Positions 1 through 8,614 of a stretch of DNA of 64,000 nucleotides are shown here, piece by piece (position 1 is the first letter of the stretch; each line of letters starts with the position of its first letter). The notes beneath the pieces were generated by a model that had not been told where the DNA came from, did no database searches, and saw only the letters and a list, made by a program, of their open reading frames with translations. The position numbers were made by a program, and so were the translations under genes. The stretch covers positions 124,001 to 188,000 of the forward strand of contig NZ_JACHLI010000006.1 in the NCBI RefSeq assembly GCF_014204515.1, in the 5' to 3' direction. The DNA is from Pseudomonas nitroreducens. Its GTDB lineage: Bacteria > Pseudomonadota > Gammaproteobacteria > Pseudomonadales > Pseudomonadaceae.

Positions 1-1462
1 GGTGCACGTGCAGGGCGCCGAATTCCGCGCAGCGGTGCAGGGTGGGGATGTTCTTGCCGGGGTTGAGCAGGCGGTCCGGGTCGAATGCCGCCTTCACCGC
101 GTGGAACAGGGTCAGCTCGTCGCTGTTGAACTGCGCGCACATCTGGTTGATCTTCTCCCGGCCCACACCGTGCTCACCGGTGATGCTGCCGCCCACCGCG
201 ACGCAGAGTTCGAGGATTTTCCCGCCGATGGCCTCGGCGCGCTCCAGCTCGCCGGGCACGTTGGCGTCGAAGAGGATCAGCGGGTGCATGTTGCCGTCGC
301 CGGCATGGAACACGTTGGCCACGCGCAGGCCGAATTCCTCGGACAGCTCGGCGATGCCGTGCAGTACGCGCGGCAGCTCGCGGCGTGGGATGGTGCCGTC
401 CATGCAGTAGTAGTCCGGCGAGATGCGCCCGACCGCCGGGAAGGCGTTCTTGCGCCCGGCCCAGAAGCGCACGCGCTCGGCCTCGTCGCAGGCCAGGCGC
501 ACGTCGGTGGCGCCGGCCGCACGCAGCACGCCGTCGACACGTTCGCAGTCGTCCTGTACGTCGGCTTCCACGCCGTCCAGTTCGCACAGCAGGATGGCTG
601 CGGCATCCACCGGGTAGCCGGCGTGGATGAAGTCCTCAGCAGCGCGGATCGACAGGTTGTCCATCATCTCCAGCCCGCCGGGAATGATGCCGGCGGCGAT
701 GATGTCGGCCACCGCGCGGCCGGCCTTTTCCACTGAATCGAAACTGGCCAGCAGCACCCGCGCCACTTGCGGGCGCGGCAGCAGCTTGACGGTGACTTCG
801 GTGACGATGCCGAGCATGCCCTCGGAGCCGGTGAACAGCGCCAGCAGGTCGAGGCCGGGGCTGTCCAGGGCGTCGCTGCCCAGCGTCAGGTGCTCGCCCT
901 CGACGGTGAGGATGTCCACCTTCAGCAGGTTGTGCACGGTCAGGCCGTATTTCAGGCAATGCACGCCGCCGGCGTTCTCGGCGACGTTGCCGCCGATGGA
1001 GCAGGCGATCTGCGAGGACGGATCGGGCGCGTAGTACAGGCCGTGCGGCGCGGCGGCCTGGGAGATCGCCAGGTTGCGCACACCGGGCTGCACGCGGGCG
1101 AAGCGCCCCTTCTGGTTCACTTCGAGGATGCGGTTGAAGCGCGCCATCACCAGCAGGATGCCTTTCTCCAGCGGCAGCGCGCCGCCGGAAAGCCCGGTAC
1201 CCGCGCCGCGCGCCACCACCAGTACCTTGCGTGCGTGGCAGAGCTTCAGCAGCGCCTGCACCTGCTCGATGCGCTCGGGCAGCGCCACCAGCATCGGTAC
1301 GGTGCGGTAGGCAGAGAGGCCGTCGCATTCGTAGGGTTTGAGGTCTTCGGCGCGGTGCAGCAGTTCGAGATCGGGCAGGGCTGCGCGCAGCTCGGCCAGC
1401 AGGGCGGACTTGTCGACGGCAGGCAGCACGCCATCGACGCGCTCGTCGTAGAGGATGTTCAT
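1..1462 (-). CDS. glcD: Glycolate oxidase subunit GlcD, FAD-linked (3' end cut by window edge)
   Basis: Oxidises glycolate to glyoxylate as the flavin subunit of the membrane-associated GlcDEF complex. The 487 visible codons start at an ATG at 1462 and run off base 1. The family is about 499 residues long, so only around a dozen C-terminal residues are missing. The N-terminal half has the FAD-binding PCMH signature (GAGTGLSGGALP, then a GGNVAENAGG stretch), and the C-terminal part carries HAGDGNMHP and GEHGVG motifs typical of FAD-linked oxidase C domains. It is divergent from glcC, as in other glc loci; glcE and glcF would lie beyond the window edge. The glcC-type operators in the shared upstream region imply glycolate-responsive control (inference). 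Confidence 0.93.
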   Translation of the reverse strand, partial: MNILYDERVDGVLPAVDKSALLAELRAALPDLELLHRAEDLKPYECDGLSAYRTVPMLVALPERIEQVQALLKLCHARKVLVVARGAGTGLSGGALPLEKGILLVMARFNRILEVNQKGRFARVQPGVRNLAISQAAAPHGLYYAPDPSSQIACSIGGNVAENAGGVHCLKYGLTVHNLLKVDILTVEGEHLTLGSDALDSPGLDLLALFTGSEGMLGIVTEVTVKLLPRPQVARVLLASFDSVEKAGRAVADIIAAGIIPGGLEMMDNLSIRAAEDFIHAGYPVDAAAILLCELDGVEADVQDDCERVDGVLRAAGATDVRLACDEAERVRFWAGRKNAFPAVGRISPDYYCMDGTIPRRELPRVLHGIAELSEEFGLRVANVFHAGDGNMHPLILFDANVPGELERAEAIGGKILELCVAVGGSITGEHGVGREKINQMCAQFNSDELTLFHAVKAAFDPDRLLNPGKNIPTLHRCAEFGALHVH

Positions 1463-1596
1463 AGGCTGACGGTGCTCGGGTCTTGTTTTGTTCTTGTTCG
1501 AGGACAGCAAGGTTCGCGCCCGCCAGGCGGACGCGTGGAGCCACGGCACCGTGAACATGCGACTGGCGGTCCGGCCGCGTCCACTGGCGTGGATAC

Positions 1597-1696
1597 TGGT
1601 CCTACCAGTTCTTGTACGGGCGTCCATTGGAAAGGTGCCGCCCTGACAGCTAGGGTTCCTTTCAACCCAAGAGGCCGGAACCAACTGGTCCTACCA
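1597..1696. promoter_or_regulatory. Pair of FadR-type operators, likely GlcC sites
   Basis: The palindrome TGGTCCTACCA occurs twice, at 1597-1607 and 1686-1696, centred 89 bp apart, in the 249-bp gap between glcD and glcC. It fits the TNGTNNNACNA pattern recognised by FadR-subfamily GntR proteins, the family of the adjacent glcC product. The second copy lies 15 bp upstream of the glcC start, which suggests autoregulation, while the first could serve glcD. The extended context ACTGGTCCTACCA is identical in both copies. Binding itself is inferred. Confidence 0.72.
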
Positions 1697-1711
1697 CTAC
1701 GGAGAGCCGTG

Positions 1712-2482
1712 ATGAGGACTCATGCAGCGGGCAAGCAGCGCGTCGCCGACCAGGTGGCGGAGAAGATCGAGCGGCTGATCGTCGATGGTGTACTCAAGGT
1801 CGGCCAGGCGTTGCCCTCGGAGCGGCGCCTGGTGGAAAAGCTCGGTTGCTCGCGCTCGGCATTGCGCGAGGGGCTGCGGGCACTGCGCGGGCGCGGCATC
1901 GTCGACACCGAGCAGGGGCGCGGTTCCTTCGTCGCCGACCTGACCGGCGCTGAGGATGTGTCGCCGCTGATGCACCTGTTCCGCTCGCAGCCGCGTACGC
2001 TTTACGACCTGCTGGAGGTCCGTGCGCTGCTGGAAGGAGAGTCCGCGCGCCTGGCCGCGTTGCGCGCTACGGAAGCGGACCTGGTGCTGATTGGCCGACG
2101 CTTCGAGGAGATGCATGCCGCCTACGACGAACCGCAGCCGCTGGACCCGCGCGAGCACGCGCGGCGCGATCACGCCTTCCACCAGGCGATCAGCGAGGCG
2201 TCGCACAACCCGGTGCTGGTGCACACGCTGCAGTCGCTCAACGAGCTGATGCTCAGCACCGTGTTCGCCTCGGTGAACAACCTCTACAACCGCCCGCCGC
2301 AGAAGCGCCAGATCGACCGCCAGCATGCGCGGCTGCATCGCGCCATCAGTGAGCGTCAGCCGGAGCAGGCCCAGCGCGCCGCCCGTGAACACATCCACAG
2401 CGTGCGCGACAACCTGCGGGAGATCGAGCAGGAGGAGCAACGGCTGGTGCGCGCTACGTTGCGCCTGGAAGGCTGGAAATAA
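1712..2482 (+). CDS. glcC: GntR-family (FadR subfamily) transcriptional regulator, glycolate-responsive GlcC
   Basis: 256-aa regulator. The N-terminal winged helix-turn-helix (about residues 11-75, with LPSERRLVEKLGCSRSALREGLRALRGRGI) is followed by an all-helical FCD ligand domain containing the metal/ligand His pattern of the family (RRDHAFHQAISEASHNPVL). The reading frame stays open far upstream, but that part is antisense to glcD. The ATG at 1712 was chosen because it begins the DNA-binding domain and follows GGAGAG. Position opposite glcD supports the role as glycolate-responsive activator. The closest alternative in this family is LldR, the lactate regulator; context favours GlcC. Confidence 0.88.
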   Translation: MRTHAAGKQRVADQVAEKIERLIVDGVLKVGQALPSERRLVEKLGCSRSALREGLRALRGRGIVDTEQGRGSFVADLTGAEDVSPLMHLFRSQPRTLYDLLEVRALLEGESARLAALRATEADLVLIGRRFEEMHAAYDEPQPLDPREHARRDHAFHQAISEASHNPVLVHTLQSLNELMLSTVFASVNNLYNRPPQKRQIDRQHARLHRAISERQPEQAQRAAREHIHSVRDNLREIEQEEQRLVRATLRLEGWK

Positions 2483-2510
2483 CCTTCCCGGTTTTGTGTG
2501 TGACGCACTG

Positions 2511-2894
2511 TAGGGCGCATAACGCGCCAGCGTTATCCGCCGTCCCGTGGGCTGGCGGCGGATAACCTGTTCCAGGTTATGCGCCCTACGTTCCTGGAAG
2601 GCTGGAAGTAACGTAGGAGCGGACTCCGTCCGCGATGTGCCACCGGCCGGCTCGGAGCGGGCGGGGATCGATCGCGGATGAATCCGCTCCTACGCCGCCT
2701 TGTGATTCTCAGCAGGAGAGCGGGCTTTTCGTAGGAGCGAGCTTGCTCGCGAACCCGCTTAACGCCTGAGCCGCCGGCAAACTCCGTTCGCGAGCAAGCT
2801 CGCTCCTACAGGGATGGGTAGGGCGAATAACGCGCCAGCGTTATCCGCCGCAGGGTAGCCGGCGGATAACCTGTTCCAGGTTATGCGCCCTACG
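2511..2894. repeat. Cluster of four REP doublets between glcC and merR gene
   Basis: The 416-bp gene-free gap is almost filled by palindromic repeat pairs. 2511-2590 and 2819-2894 are the TAGGGCGCATAACGCGCC family (R2). 2612-2694 is a GTAGGAGCGGACTCCGTCCG pair (R1a). 2731-2810 is a GTAGGAGCGAGCTTGCTCGC pair (R1b). Each doublet is two inverted palindromes with a variable middle. No gene or obvious terminator of other type is seen here; the doublets themselves could act as terminators for the flanking convergent genes. Confidence 0.85.
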
Positions 2895-2898
2895 GCTA

Positions 2899-3393
2899 TC
2901 AGGAATGCGTCGGGGCGGGGCGCTTGGCTGAAGCCGCGTGCTTTGTCCGCCCAGCGCGGGCCTGGCCCGCGCCTGCTGATTTGGCCTTGCGCTCGCGCAT
3001 TTCCGCCAGCATGCGCTCGGCATTGGCCTGGCAACCCATGCCTTCGGGCTTGTTCTCGATCTCGTCGATTACCGCCAGCAGGCGCTCTCGATTGGCCTGC
3101 AGCTGGCGCTCCATCGTTTCGATCTCGGCGACCTTGCGGCGCAGGCCGGCGACCAGTTCGCCGTGGCCGTTCTCGATGGGGTTGGCGTGGGGCAGCAGGC
3201 TGCGGATTTCCTCCAGGCTGAAGCCGGTCTGCTGGGCGCTGCGGATGATCTCCAGCAGGTCGAGGGTTTCCGCCGGGTATTCGCGGTAGCCGTTGGCCAG
3301 GCGGCGCGCCGGGGCGATCAGCCCGCTGGCCTCGTAGAAGCGGATGCGCGAGGGGGCGAGGCCGCTGAGCCTGGCCAGTTCACCGATTTTCAT
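2899..3393 (-). CDS. MerR-family transcriptional regulator
   Basis: 164 aa. An N-terminal MerR winged-helix domain (MKIGELARLSGLAPSRIRFYE, then GYREYP) is followed by a dimerisation helix at about residues 80-120 (ETMERQLQANRERLLAVIDEIE). The effector region is short and contains only one Cys (CQANAE), so it lacks the paired Cys of metal or SoxR-type sensors. The C-terminus is basic and Ala-rich. It is divergent from a flavin oxidoreductase gene that it probably controls. The inducer cannot be read from the sequence. Confidence 0.85.
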   Translation of the reverse strand: MKIGELARLSGLAPSRIRFYEASGLIAPARRLANGYREYPAETLDLLEIIRSAQQTGFSLEEIRSLLPHANPIENGHGELVAGLRRKVAEIETMERQLQANRERLLAVIDEIENKPEGMGCQANAERMLAEMRERKAKSAGAGQARAGRTKHAASAKRPAPTHS

Positions 3394-3411
3394 GCGGGGC
3401 TCCGAAGGGGC

Positions 3412-3443
3412 TTGACCTTGAAGTGAACTTTAAACTTAACCTC
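3412..3443 (+). promoter_or_regulatory. Candidate MerR-controlled promoter for the flavin oxidoreductase gene
   Basis: A TTGACC -35 element at 3412-3417 is followed, after an overlong spacer of about 19-20 bp, by TTAACC/TAACCT near 3437-3443. The spacer carries the dyad AAGT-N9-ACTT (3421-3437). An extended spacer with a central dyad is the hallmark of MerR-activated promoters. It lies 55 bp upstream of the target ATG and 18 bp from the MerR gene start. The -10 assignment is tentative. Confidence 0.4.
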
Positions 3444-3497
3444 GCCGCAGCCACAACCCAACCGTGCAACCCCACTGTACAGCCCAGGAGCCGCGCC

Positions 3498-4733
3498 ATG
3501 TCGCCCTTCCAGCCTCTGCAACTGCCCAACGGCGGCCAAGTCCCCAACCGTATCGCCAAGGCCGCCATGGAAGAGAACATGGCCGACGCCGACCAGGCGC
3601 CTTCGGCCGAATTGCTGCGGCTTTACCAGGCCTGGGCGGACGGCGGCGTCGGCCTGATCCTCAGCGGCAACGTGATGATCGACGGCCGCGCCATGACCGG
3701 CCCCGGCGGCGTGGTGCTGGAGAATGAGCGGCACCTTGAGCGCTTCCGCGAATGGGCGCGCATCGGCCGTTCCCGCGGCGCGCAGTTCTGGCTGCAGCTC
3801 AACCATCCCGGCCGCCAGGTGCAGACCAACCTCGGCCAGGGGGCTATCGCGCCATCGGCGGTGCCCCTGGAGATGGGCAAGTTCTCCAAGCTGTTCGCCG
3901 TTGCCCGCGAGATGAGCGAAGGCGATATCGCCGAGGTGATCCAGCGCTTCGTCCGTGCGGCGAAGCTGGCCGAGCAGGCCGGCTTCAGCGGCGTGCAGAT
4001 CCACGCGGCGCACGGCTACCTGCTCAGCCAGTTCCTCTCGCCGCTGGCCAACAAGCGCCAGGACCGCTGGGGCGGTTCGCTGGAGAATCGTGCCCGCCTG
4101 TTGCTGGAGGTCGTCCGCGCGGTGCGCGCCGAAGTGTCGGCAGCGTTCTGCGTGGGGGTGAAGCTCAACTCGGCGGACTTCCAGCGCGGCGGTTTCGACG
4201 CCAGCGACGCGCGCCAGGTGATCCAGTGGCTGAACGACGAGCGGGTCGACCTGGTCGAGCTGTCCGGCGGCAGCTACGAAGCGCCGGCCATGCAGGGCGA
4301 TGCCCGTGATGGGCGTACCCTGGCGCGGGAGGCGTACTTCCTCGAATTCGCCCGCGAAATGCGCGAAGCGGCGCGCATGCCGCTGATGGTCACCGGTGGC
4401 ATCCGTCGCCTGCCGGTGGCGGAGCAGGTGCTGGACAGCGGGCTGGAGATGGTCGGCATCGGCACCGCCCTGGCGCTGGAGCCGCAGCTGGTGCTGCACT
4501 GGCAGCGCGGCAGCCAGACCCAGCCGGAGCTGCCTGCGATCCGCTGGCGCTCCAAGCCGCTGGCGGCGCTGGCCTACATGGCGCTGGTCAAGCTGCAGCT
4601 GAAGCGCATCGGCGCCCACCGCGCACCCAAGCCCGATGCCTCGCCGCTGGGCACGCTGGTGATGGAGCAGTGGCGTACCGCCCGCCGCGCCAGGCAGTAC
4701 CGCCGCTGGGCGGCGCGGCAGCAGCTGAGCTGA
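3498..4733 (+). CDS. NADH:flavin oxidoreductase, old yellow enzyme family
   Basis: 411-aa single-domain FMN TIM barrel. Family marks are the N-terminal PNRIAKAAMEENMAD, QLNHPGRQ (residues 100-107), the active-site segment HAAHGYLLSQFLSP (169-182), WGGSLENR (191-198) and a C-terminal phosphate-binding VTGGIR. It lacks the 4Fe-4S and second flavin domains of dienoyl-CoA reductases, so it is a short ene-reductase-like protein. The start is ATG 3498, preceded by CAGGAG; the frame is open further up, but that overlaps the promoter. Likely induced through the divergent MerR protein. The substrate is unknown; an electrophilic enone or xenobiotic is plausible (inference). Confidence 0.85.
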   Translation: MSPFQPLQLPNGGQVPNRIAKAAMEENMADADQAPSAELLRLYQAWADGGVGLILSGNVMIDGRAMTGPGGVVLENERHLERFREWARIGRSRGAQFWLQLNHPGRQVQTNLGQGAIAPSAVPLEMGKFSKLFAVAREMSEGDIAEVIQRFVRAAKLAEQAGFSGVQIHAAHGYLLSQFLSPLANKRQDRWGGSLENRARLLLEVVRAVRAEVSAAFCVGVKLNSADFQRGGFDASDARQVIQWLNDERVDLVELSGGSYEAPAMQGDARDGRTLAREAYFLEFAREMREAARMPLMVTGGIRRLPVAEQVLDSGLEMVGIGTALALEPQLVLHWQRGSQTQPELPAIRWRSKPLAALAYMALVKLQLKRIGAHRAPKPDASPLGTLVMEQWRTARRARQYRRWAARQQLS

Positions 4734-4740
4734 TTGCATT

Positions 4741-5064
4741 CGTAGGAGCGGACTCCGTCCGCGATTGGTCCGCATCGCGCCGGAAGCCATCGCGGACGGA
4801 GTCCGCTCCTACGGGGTCGAGCACGAAGCTCCCGATGGGAGAGTCTGTCTCTAACTGGGGGAAATCGTGTCTCTGCTGGCCCTCACCCCAGTGGAGCGCA
4901 GCGATACCCATCGCTCCCGGCACCAGCAGCATGGGTATCGCCCAGGCTCCACCCATCCTACGGTCCGGCGTAGGAGCGGACTCCGTCCGCGATGTCGGGT
5001 CAGCCGCTCTGATGATGGTCTTTGCGATTGGATCAGCCGATCGCGGACAGAGTCCGCTCCTACG
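4741..5064. repeat. Three REP doublets between oxidoreductase and SDR genes
   Basis: The 367-bp convergent gap holds an R1a pair (4741-4813, GTAGGAGCGGACTCCGTCCG and its inverse), an R3 pair (4891-4962, GTGGAGCGCAGCGATACCCA and its inverse) and a second R1a pair (4970-5064). The remaining 77 bp (4814-4890) show nothing recognisable. All units end in the CCTAC complement of the GTAGG start. Confidence 0.85.
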
Positions 5065-5100
5065 AGAACCGATGGGCTCAATACGATGGGTCGGCGTCGA

Positions 5101-5826
5101 TCACGCCTGCTGCCGCGTCGCCGCCAGCACGATTTCACGGATGCAGACGCCCTGCGGCTGGTTGTACGCATAGCTGATGGCGTTGGCCACGTCCTGGGCG
5201 CTGAGTACCTTGCCGCCCATCTCGCGTTTCCATTCCTGGTAGCCGCTCTTGATCGCTTCGTCGGTGGTGTGGCTGAGCAGTTCGGTTTCCACCGCGCCAG
5301 GGGCGATGGTGACGACGCGGACGTTATGCGCCGCCACTTCCTCGCGCAGGTTCTCGGAGATCGCGTGCACCGCGAACTTGGTGCCGACATAGGCGACGTG
5401 GTTGGGGAAGGTCTTGCGCCCGGCCACCGAGCTGACGTTGATGACGGTGCCCTGGTTGCGCTCGACCATGCCCTTGAGCACGGCGTGCACGCCGTTGAGC
5501 AGGCCCTTCACGTTGACGTCGAGCATGCGCTCCCACTCGGCCGGGTCCTGCTCGACCATGTTGCCCAGCAGCATCACGCCGGCGTTGTTGACCAGTGCAT
5601 CGGCTGGGCCGAAGCGTTTCTCGGCTTCTGCCACGGCGGCCAGCAGGGCTTCGCGGTCGGTGACGTCCACCGCGCGGCATAGCGCGTTGGGCAGTTGCAG
5701 CGCTTCCAGGCGATCGATGCGGCGGGCCAGCAGCAGCAGCGGGTGGCCCTGCTGGGAGAAGAGGCGGGCGGTGGCTTCGCCGATGCCGGAATTGGCGCCG
5801 GTGACAATGATCAGGGGCTTGCTCAT
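5101..5826 (-). CDS. Short-chain dehydrogenase/reductase (classical SDR)
   Basis: 241 aa, the usual length for a classical SDR. The nucleotide-binding motif TGANSGIG is at residues 9-16, NNAG at 80-83, the catalytic Ser at 132-133 (NVSSVAG), and YVGTK gives Tyr146 and Lys150. R35-R36 after the second beta strand (LLARRIDR) suggests NADP(H) preference. It most resembles YdfG-type 3-hydroxy acid or serine dehydrogenases, but the substrate cannot be fixed. It is divergent from a LysR gene with 111 bp between starts, so regulation by that protein is likely. Confidence 0.87.
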   Translation of the reverse strand: MSKPLIIVTGANSGIGEATARLFSQQGHPLLLLARRIDRLEALQLPNALCRAVDVTDREALLAAVAEAEKRFGPADALVNNAGVMLLGNMVEQDPAEWERMLDVNVKGLLNGVHAVLKGMVERNQGTVINVSSVAGRKTFPNHVAYVGTKFAVHAISENLREEVAAHNVRVVTIAPGAVETELLSHTTDEAIKSGYQEWKREMGGKVLSAQDVANAISYAYNQPQGVCIREIVLAATRQQA

Positions 5827-5937
5827 GGGACTCTCCTGCTATCGAGAAACTGGATGACTGAACGATGCAGTGAAGTATATTGAGCGCTATCCCGCCTGAA
5901 AAATGGCTTATTCCTGTGCCTGGTATCGGGAAATCCT

Positions 5938-6723
5938 ATGGATATCCGACAGCTGGCCGCCTTTGTCGCGGTCTTCGAAGAACGCAACATCACCGCCGCC
6001 GCGCAACGCCTGTTCGTCAGCCAGCCGACTTTGTCGGTGACCATCCGCCAGCTGGAGGAGGCCCTGGGCGCCGAGCTGTTCCTGCGCCAGGCACGTGGGG
6101 TGGAAGTCAGCGAAGCGGCGCGCGCCCTGTATCCGCGTGCCCGCGCTCTGCTGGCCGAGGCGGATGGCCTGCGCAACATGTTCCGCCAGTCCACCGCCCG
6201 CCAGCCGCTGCACCTGGGGGTGGAAGGGGACGTCAGCGCCGAGCAGGTGGAGCGCTTTGTCAGCCTGGCGCAGCAGGCCGTGCCCAACCTGCTGCTGCAC
6301 CTGGAGGAAGGCTGCGTGGGCGATGCGCGACTGGCGGTGGAGGAATTCTGCTGCGAGGACGAGCTGTTCCTGCCGGTCTGGGAAGATCCTTACGTGCTGG
6401 CGTTGCCGCCGGGTCTGGAGGATGTGCAGAGCGCGGGCTGGATCAGCTGCCCGACGCATCCTTCCCATCAACGGCTGATGACGGCATACGGCAGCGCACC
6501 GGTGGTGGCGCAGGCCAGCTCCCTGAACCTGGCGCTGCGGCTGGTTGGTGCCGGTGTCGGCGCGGCGATCCTGCCGCAGTCATTGCTGGCCGGCGCGCCG
6601 GCGGTGCGCAGCGGCACGCTGAACCTGCCGCTGCCGATCCGTCGCATCGGCCTCTGCCATTCCGCCCAGGCGCTGGAGCACCCGGCGGTGCGGGCGCTCT
6701 ACGACTTCCTGCGCGCGGCCTGA
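5938..6723 (+). CDS. LysR-family transcriptional regulator
   Basis: 261 aa, short for the family (usually near 300). The N-terminal winged helix (MDIRQLAAFVAVFEERNITAAAQRLFVSQPTLSVTIRQLE) is complete. The effector domain starts near residue 85 and is compact. The ATG at 5938 follows GGGA and opens directly on the helix-turn-helix. It is divergent from the SDR gene and probably controls it. The stop is 1 bp from the 3' end of the MFS gene on the opposite strand, so the two genes are tightly convergent. Confidence 0.85.
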   Translation: MDIRQLAAFVAVFEERNITAAAQRLFVSQPTLSVTIRQLEEALGAELFLRQARGVEVSEAARALYPRARALLAEADGLRNMFRQSTARQPLHLGVEGDVSAEQVERFVSLAQQAVPNLLLHLEEGCVGDARLAVEEFCCEDELFLPVWEDPYVLALPPGLEDVQSAGWISCPTHPSHQRLMTAYGSAPVVAQASSLNLALRLVGAGVGAAILPQSLLAGAPAVRSGTLNLPLPIRRIGLCHSAQALEHPAVRALYDFLRAA

Positions 6724-6724
6724 C

Positions 6725-7930
6725 TCAGGCCTGGGCCTTCTGCGCAGAGGGGGCGCGCAGGGACAGCAGCAGGACCAGCGAGGCGGCGAGAATCTGCAGG
6801 CTGGCGTAGCCGTTGGTGGTGGCGACCAGGCCGTAGCGCTGGATCGCCAGCCCGGCGAGGATCGCCGGCACGCTGAAGGCCAGGTAGCTGAGCACATAGA
6901 AGCTCGCCATCAGCGCGCCGCGCTCGTGGGCGTGGGCCAGCGGCACCACCGAACGCAATGCGCCGAGGAAGGCGCCGCCGAAGCCCAGCCCGGCCACTGC
7001 GGTGCCTAGGAAGAACAGCCAGAGGTTGCCGCTGTCCACGCCCAGCAGGGTGATCAGCAGGCCGATGATCAGCGCCAGGCCGCCACGGCGCAGGATCGTC
7101 GCCGCCGGCTGGTTGCGCAGAGCGAAGATCGCCAGCGCACCGCACAGGCACAGCAGCGACACCAGTCCGCCACCGATCATCGGCACCTGCAGGCCGGTGA
7201 CCTGGCGCGCCAGGGTCGGCCCCAGCGACAGGTAGAAACCGCCCAGCGCCCAGAGGCTGGCGTTCAGCGGCGCCACGCTCCAGAACGCCCGGCGTGCCTG
7301 CGGAGGAATGCGGATGCGCGGCTTCAGCGAGGCCAGCGCGCCGGGTTGCCGGCTGACGCTTTCCGGCAGCCAGCGCAGCAGCACGATGCCCAGGGCAAAC
7401 AGCGCCAGCAGCCAGACATAGACGCGGTGCAGCGGGTCCTCGCCGAACTGCACCAGCGCGCTGCTGCCCAGCGCGCCCATGGCCATGCCGAGCATCGGCG
7501 CCACGCTGTTGATCAGCGGGCCGCGCTCGCGGTCGATGTCCAGCATGGCGGCGCCCAGCACGGCGGTGGCGATGCCGGTGGCAAAGCCCTGCAGCAGGCG
7601 CGCGATGATCAGCAGTTCGACCGAATTGGCGTAGAGGAATACCGCCATCGCCAGCAGTTCGAGCACCAGCGCGGCGCGGATCAGCGGGCGCCGGCCGAGG
7701 TGGTCCGACAGTGAGCCGAACACCAGCAGGGCGAGCATCAGGCCACCGGCGTAGATGCTGAATGCCAGGGTCAGCAGGGCCGGGGAGAAGTGCCAGGACT
7801 CGCGGTACAGCGCATACAGCGGCGTGGGGGCCGCCGCGGCGGCGAGGAAGGCCATGAGCAGGGCCGTCAGCAGCCAGGCGGAGGCTTTGGCTGAGAAGCC
7901 GGACGCGCTTTTCGATTGGGTGTGTGCCAT
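6725..7930 (-). CDS. MFS transporter, drug:H+ antiporter-like
   Basis: 401 aa with about 12 hydrophobic segments, the first at residues 17-38. The MFS signature between TM2 and TM3 reads GSLSDHLGRRPLI. The basic cytosolic linker near residue 190 (LKPRIRIPPQARRAF) separates two six-helix halves. It is divergent from a TetR gene with shared palindromic operators, the usual arrangement for an inducible efflux pump. The substrate is unknown. Confidence 0.87.
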   Translation of the reverse strand: MAHTQSKSASGFSAKASAWLLTALLMAFLAAAAAPTPLYALYRESWHFSPALLTLAFSIYAGGLMLALLVFGSLSDHLGRRPLIRAALVLELLAMAVFLYANSVELLIIARLLQGFATGIATAVLGAAMLDIDRERGPLINSVAPMLGMAMGALGSSALVQFGEDPLHRVYVWLLALFALGIVLLRWLPESVSRQPGALASLKPRIRIPPQARRAFWSVAPLNASLWALGGFYLSLGPTLARQVTGLQVPMIGGGLVSLLCLCGALAIFALRNQPAATILRRGGLALIIGLLITLLGVDSGNLWLFFLGTAVAGLGFGGAFLGALRSVVPLAHAHERGALMASFYVLSYLAFSVPAILAGLAIQRYGLVATTNGYASLQILAASLVLLLSLRAPSAQKAQA

Positions 7931-7937
7931 GATTCAG

Positions 7938-8006
7938 CTCGCAAAGGCTAAGATTTTGCTTTTGCGAGATGCTGGACCCGTTTTCGGATAAAAGCAAATT
8001 CTTTGC
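7938..8006. promoter_or_regulatory. Two inverted repeats in the MFS/TetR divergent promoter
   Basis: CTCGCAAA (7938-7945) and its exact complement TTTGCGAG (7961-7968) flank 15 bp. A second palindrome, GCAAATTCTTTGC (7994-8006), repeats the GCAAA/TTTGC core and ends 12 bp before the tetR-like ATG. One operator for each gene of the divergent pair is the simplest reading. Binding by the TetR-type protein is inferred. Confidence 0.6.
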
Positions 8007-8018
8007 GTTAAGGTGCTT

Positions 8019-8573
8019 ATGGCAATCAATCAGGGGGTTCGACCGGGCGGCCGCAGCGCGCGGGTGCAGGCTTCGGTGCACAAGGCCGTGGCGGAGCTGC
8101 TGGAAGAGCGCGAACGCGCCGAACTGACGGTGCCGCTGATCGCTTCGCGAGCCGGCGTCACGCCTTCGACCATCTACCGGCGCTGGGGCGATCTCAACGA
8201 ACTGCTCGGTGACGTTGCCCTGCAGCGCATCCGCCCCGACGCCGAGCCGGCGGACACCGGCAGCTTGCGCGGCGACCTGCTGGCCTGGGGCGAGCAGTAC
8301 ATGGAAGAAACCGCCTCGGTGCCCGGCCGCGCGGTGGTGCTCGATCTGCTGGCGGCTGGCGGTGGCTCTTCGGGGCGCTGCATGGCGATCGCCTGCGGCC
8401 AGTTCGACATGATCCTGCTGCGCGCCCGGCAGCGCGGCGAAAAGCTGCCGGAGCTGGACCGCATCGTCGACCGCCTGATGGCGCCGCTGGTGTACCGCAT
8501 CCTGTTCTCCGGCGAAGAGCTGGCAGTGGCCTATGTCGAGCGCCTGGTCGATCTGACGCTGGAAGGGCTGTAG
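8019..8573 (+). CDS. TetR-family transcriptional regulator
   Basis: 184 aa. The N-terminal TetR helix-turn-helix contains ELTVPLIASRAGVTPSTIYRRWGDLNELL. The C-terminal half is all-helical, as expected for a ligand and dimer domain. ATG 8019 is preferred over GTG 8013 because the GTG overlaps the operator-proximal sequence and adds only two residues. It is divergent from an MFS gene, which it likely represses. The ligand is unknown. Confidence 0.85.
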   Translation: MAINQGVRPGGRSARVQASVHKAVAELLEERERAELTVPLIASRAGVTPSTIYRRWGDLNELLGDVALQRIRPDAEPADTGSLRGDLLAWGEQYMEETASVPGRAVVLDLLAAGGGSSGRCMAIACGQFDMILLRARQRGEKLPELDRIVDRLMAPLVYRILFSGEELAVAYVERLVDLTLEGL

Positions 8574-8614
8574 CGGATTCTCCAACCGACTCCGCGCCGG
8601 CCGGGTAGGCACTC

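Noticed and set aside
767..1711. Upstream extension of glcC by some 300 codons
   Set aside because: It runs antisense through glcD and the operator region; the ATG at 1712 begins the DNA-binding domain.
2511..2894. CRISPR-like array
   Set aside because: The repeats are palindromic doublets of several families with irregular spacing and are spread over many gaps; there are no regular spacers and no cas genes.
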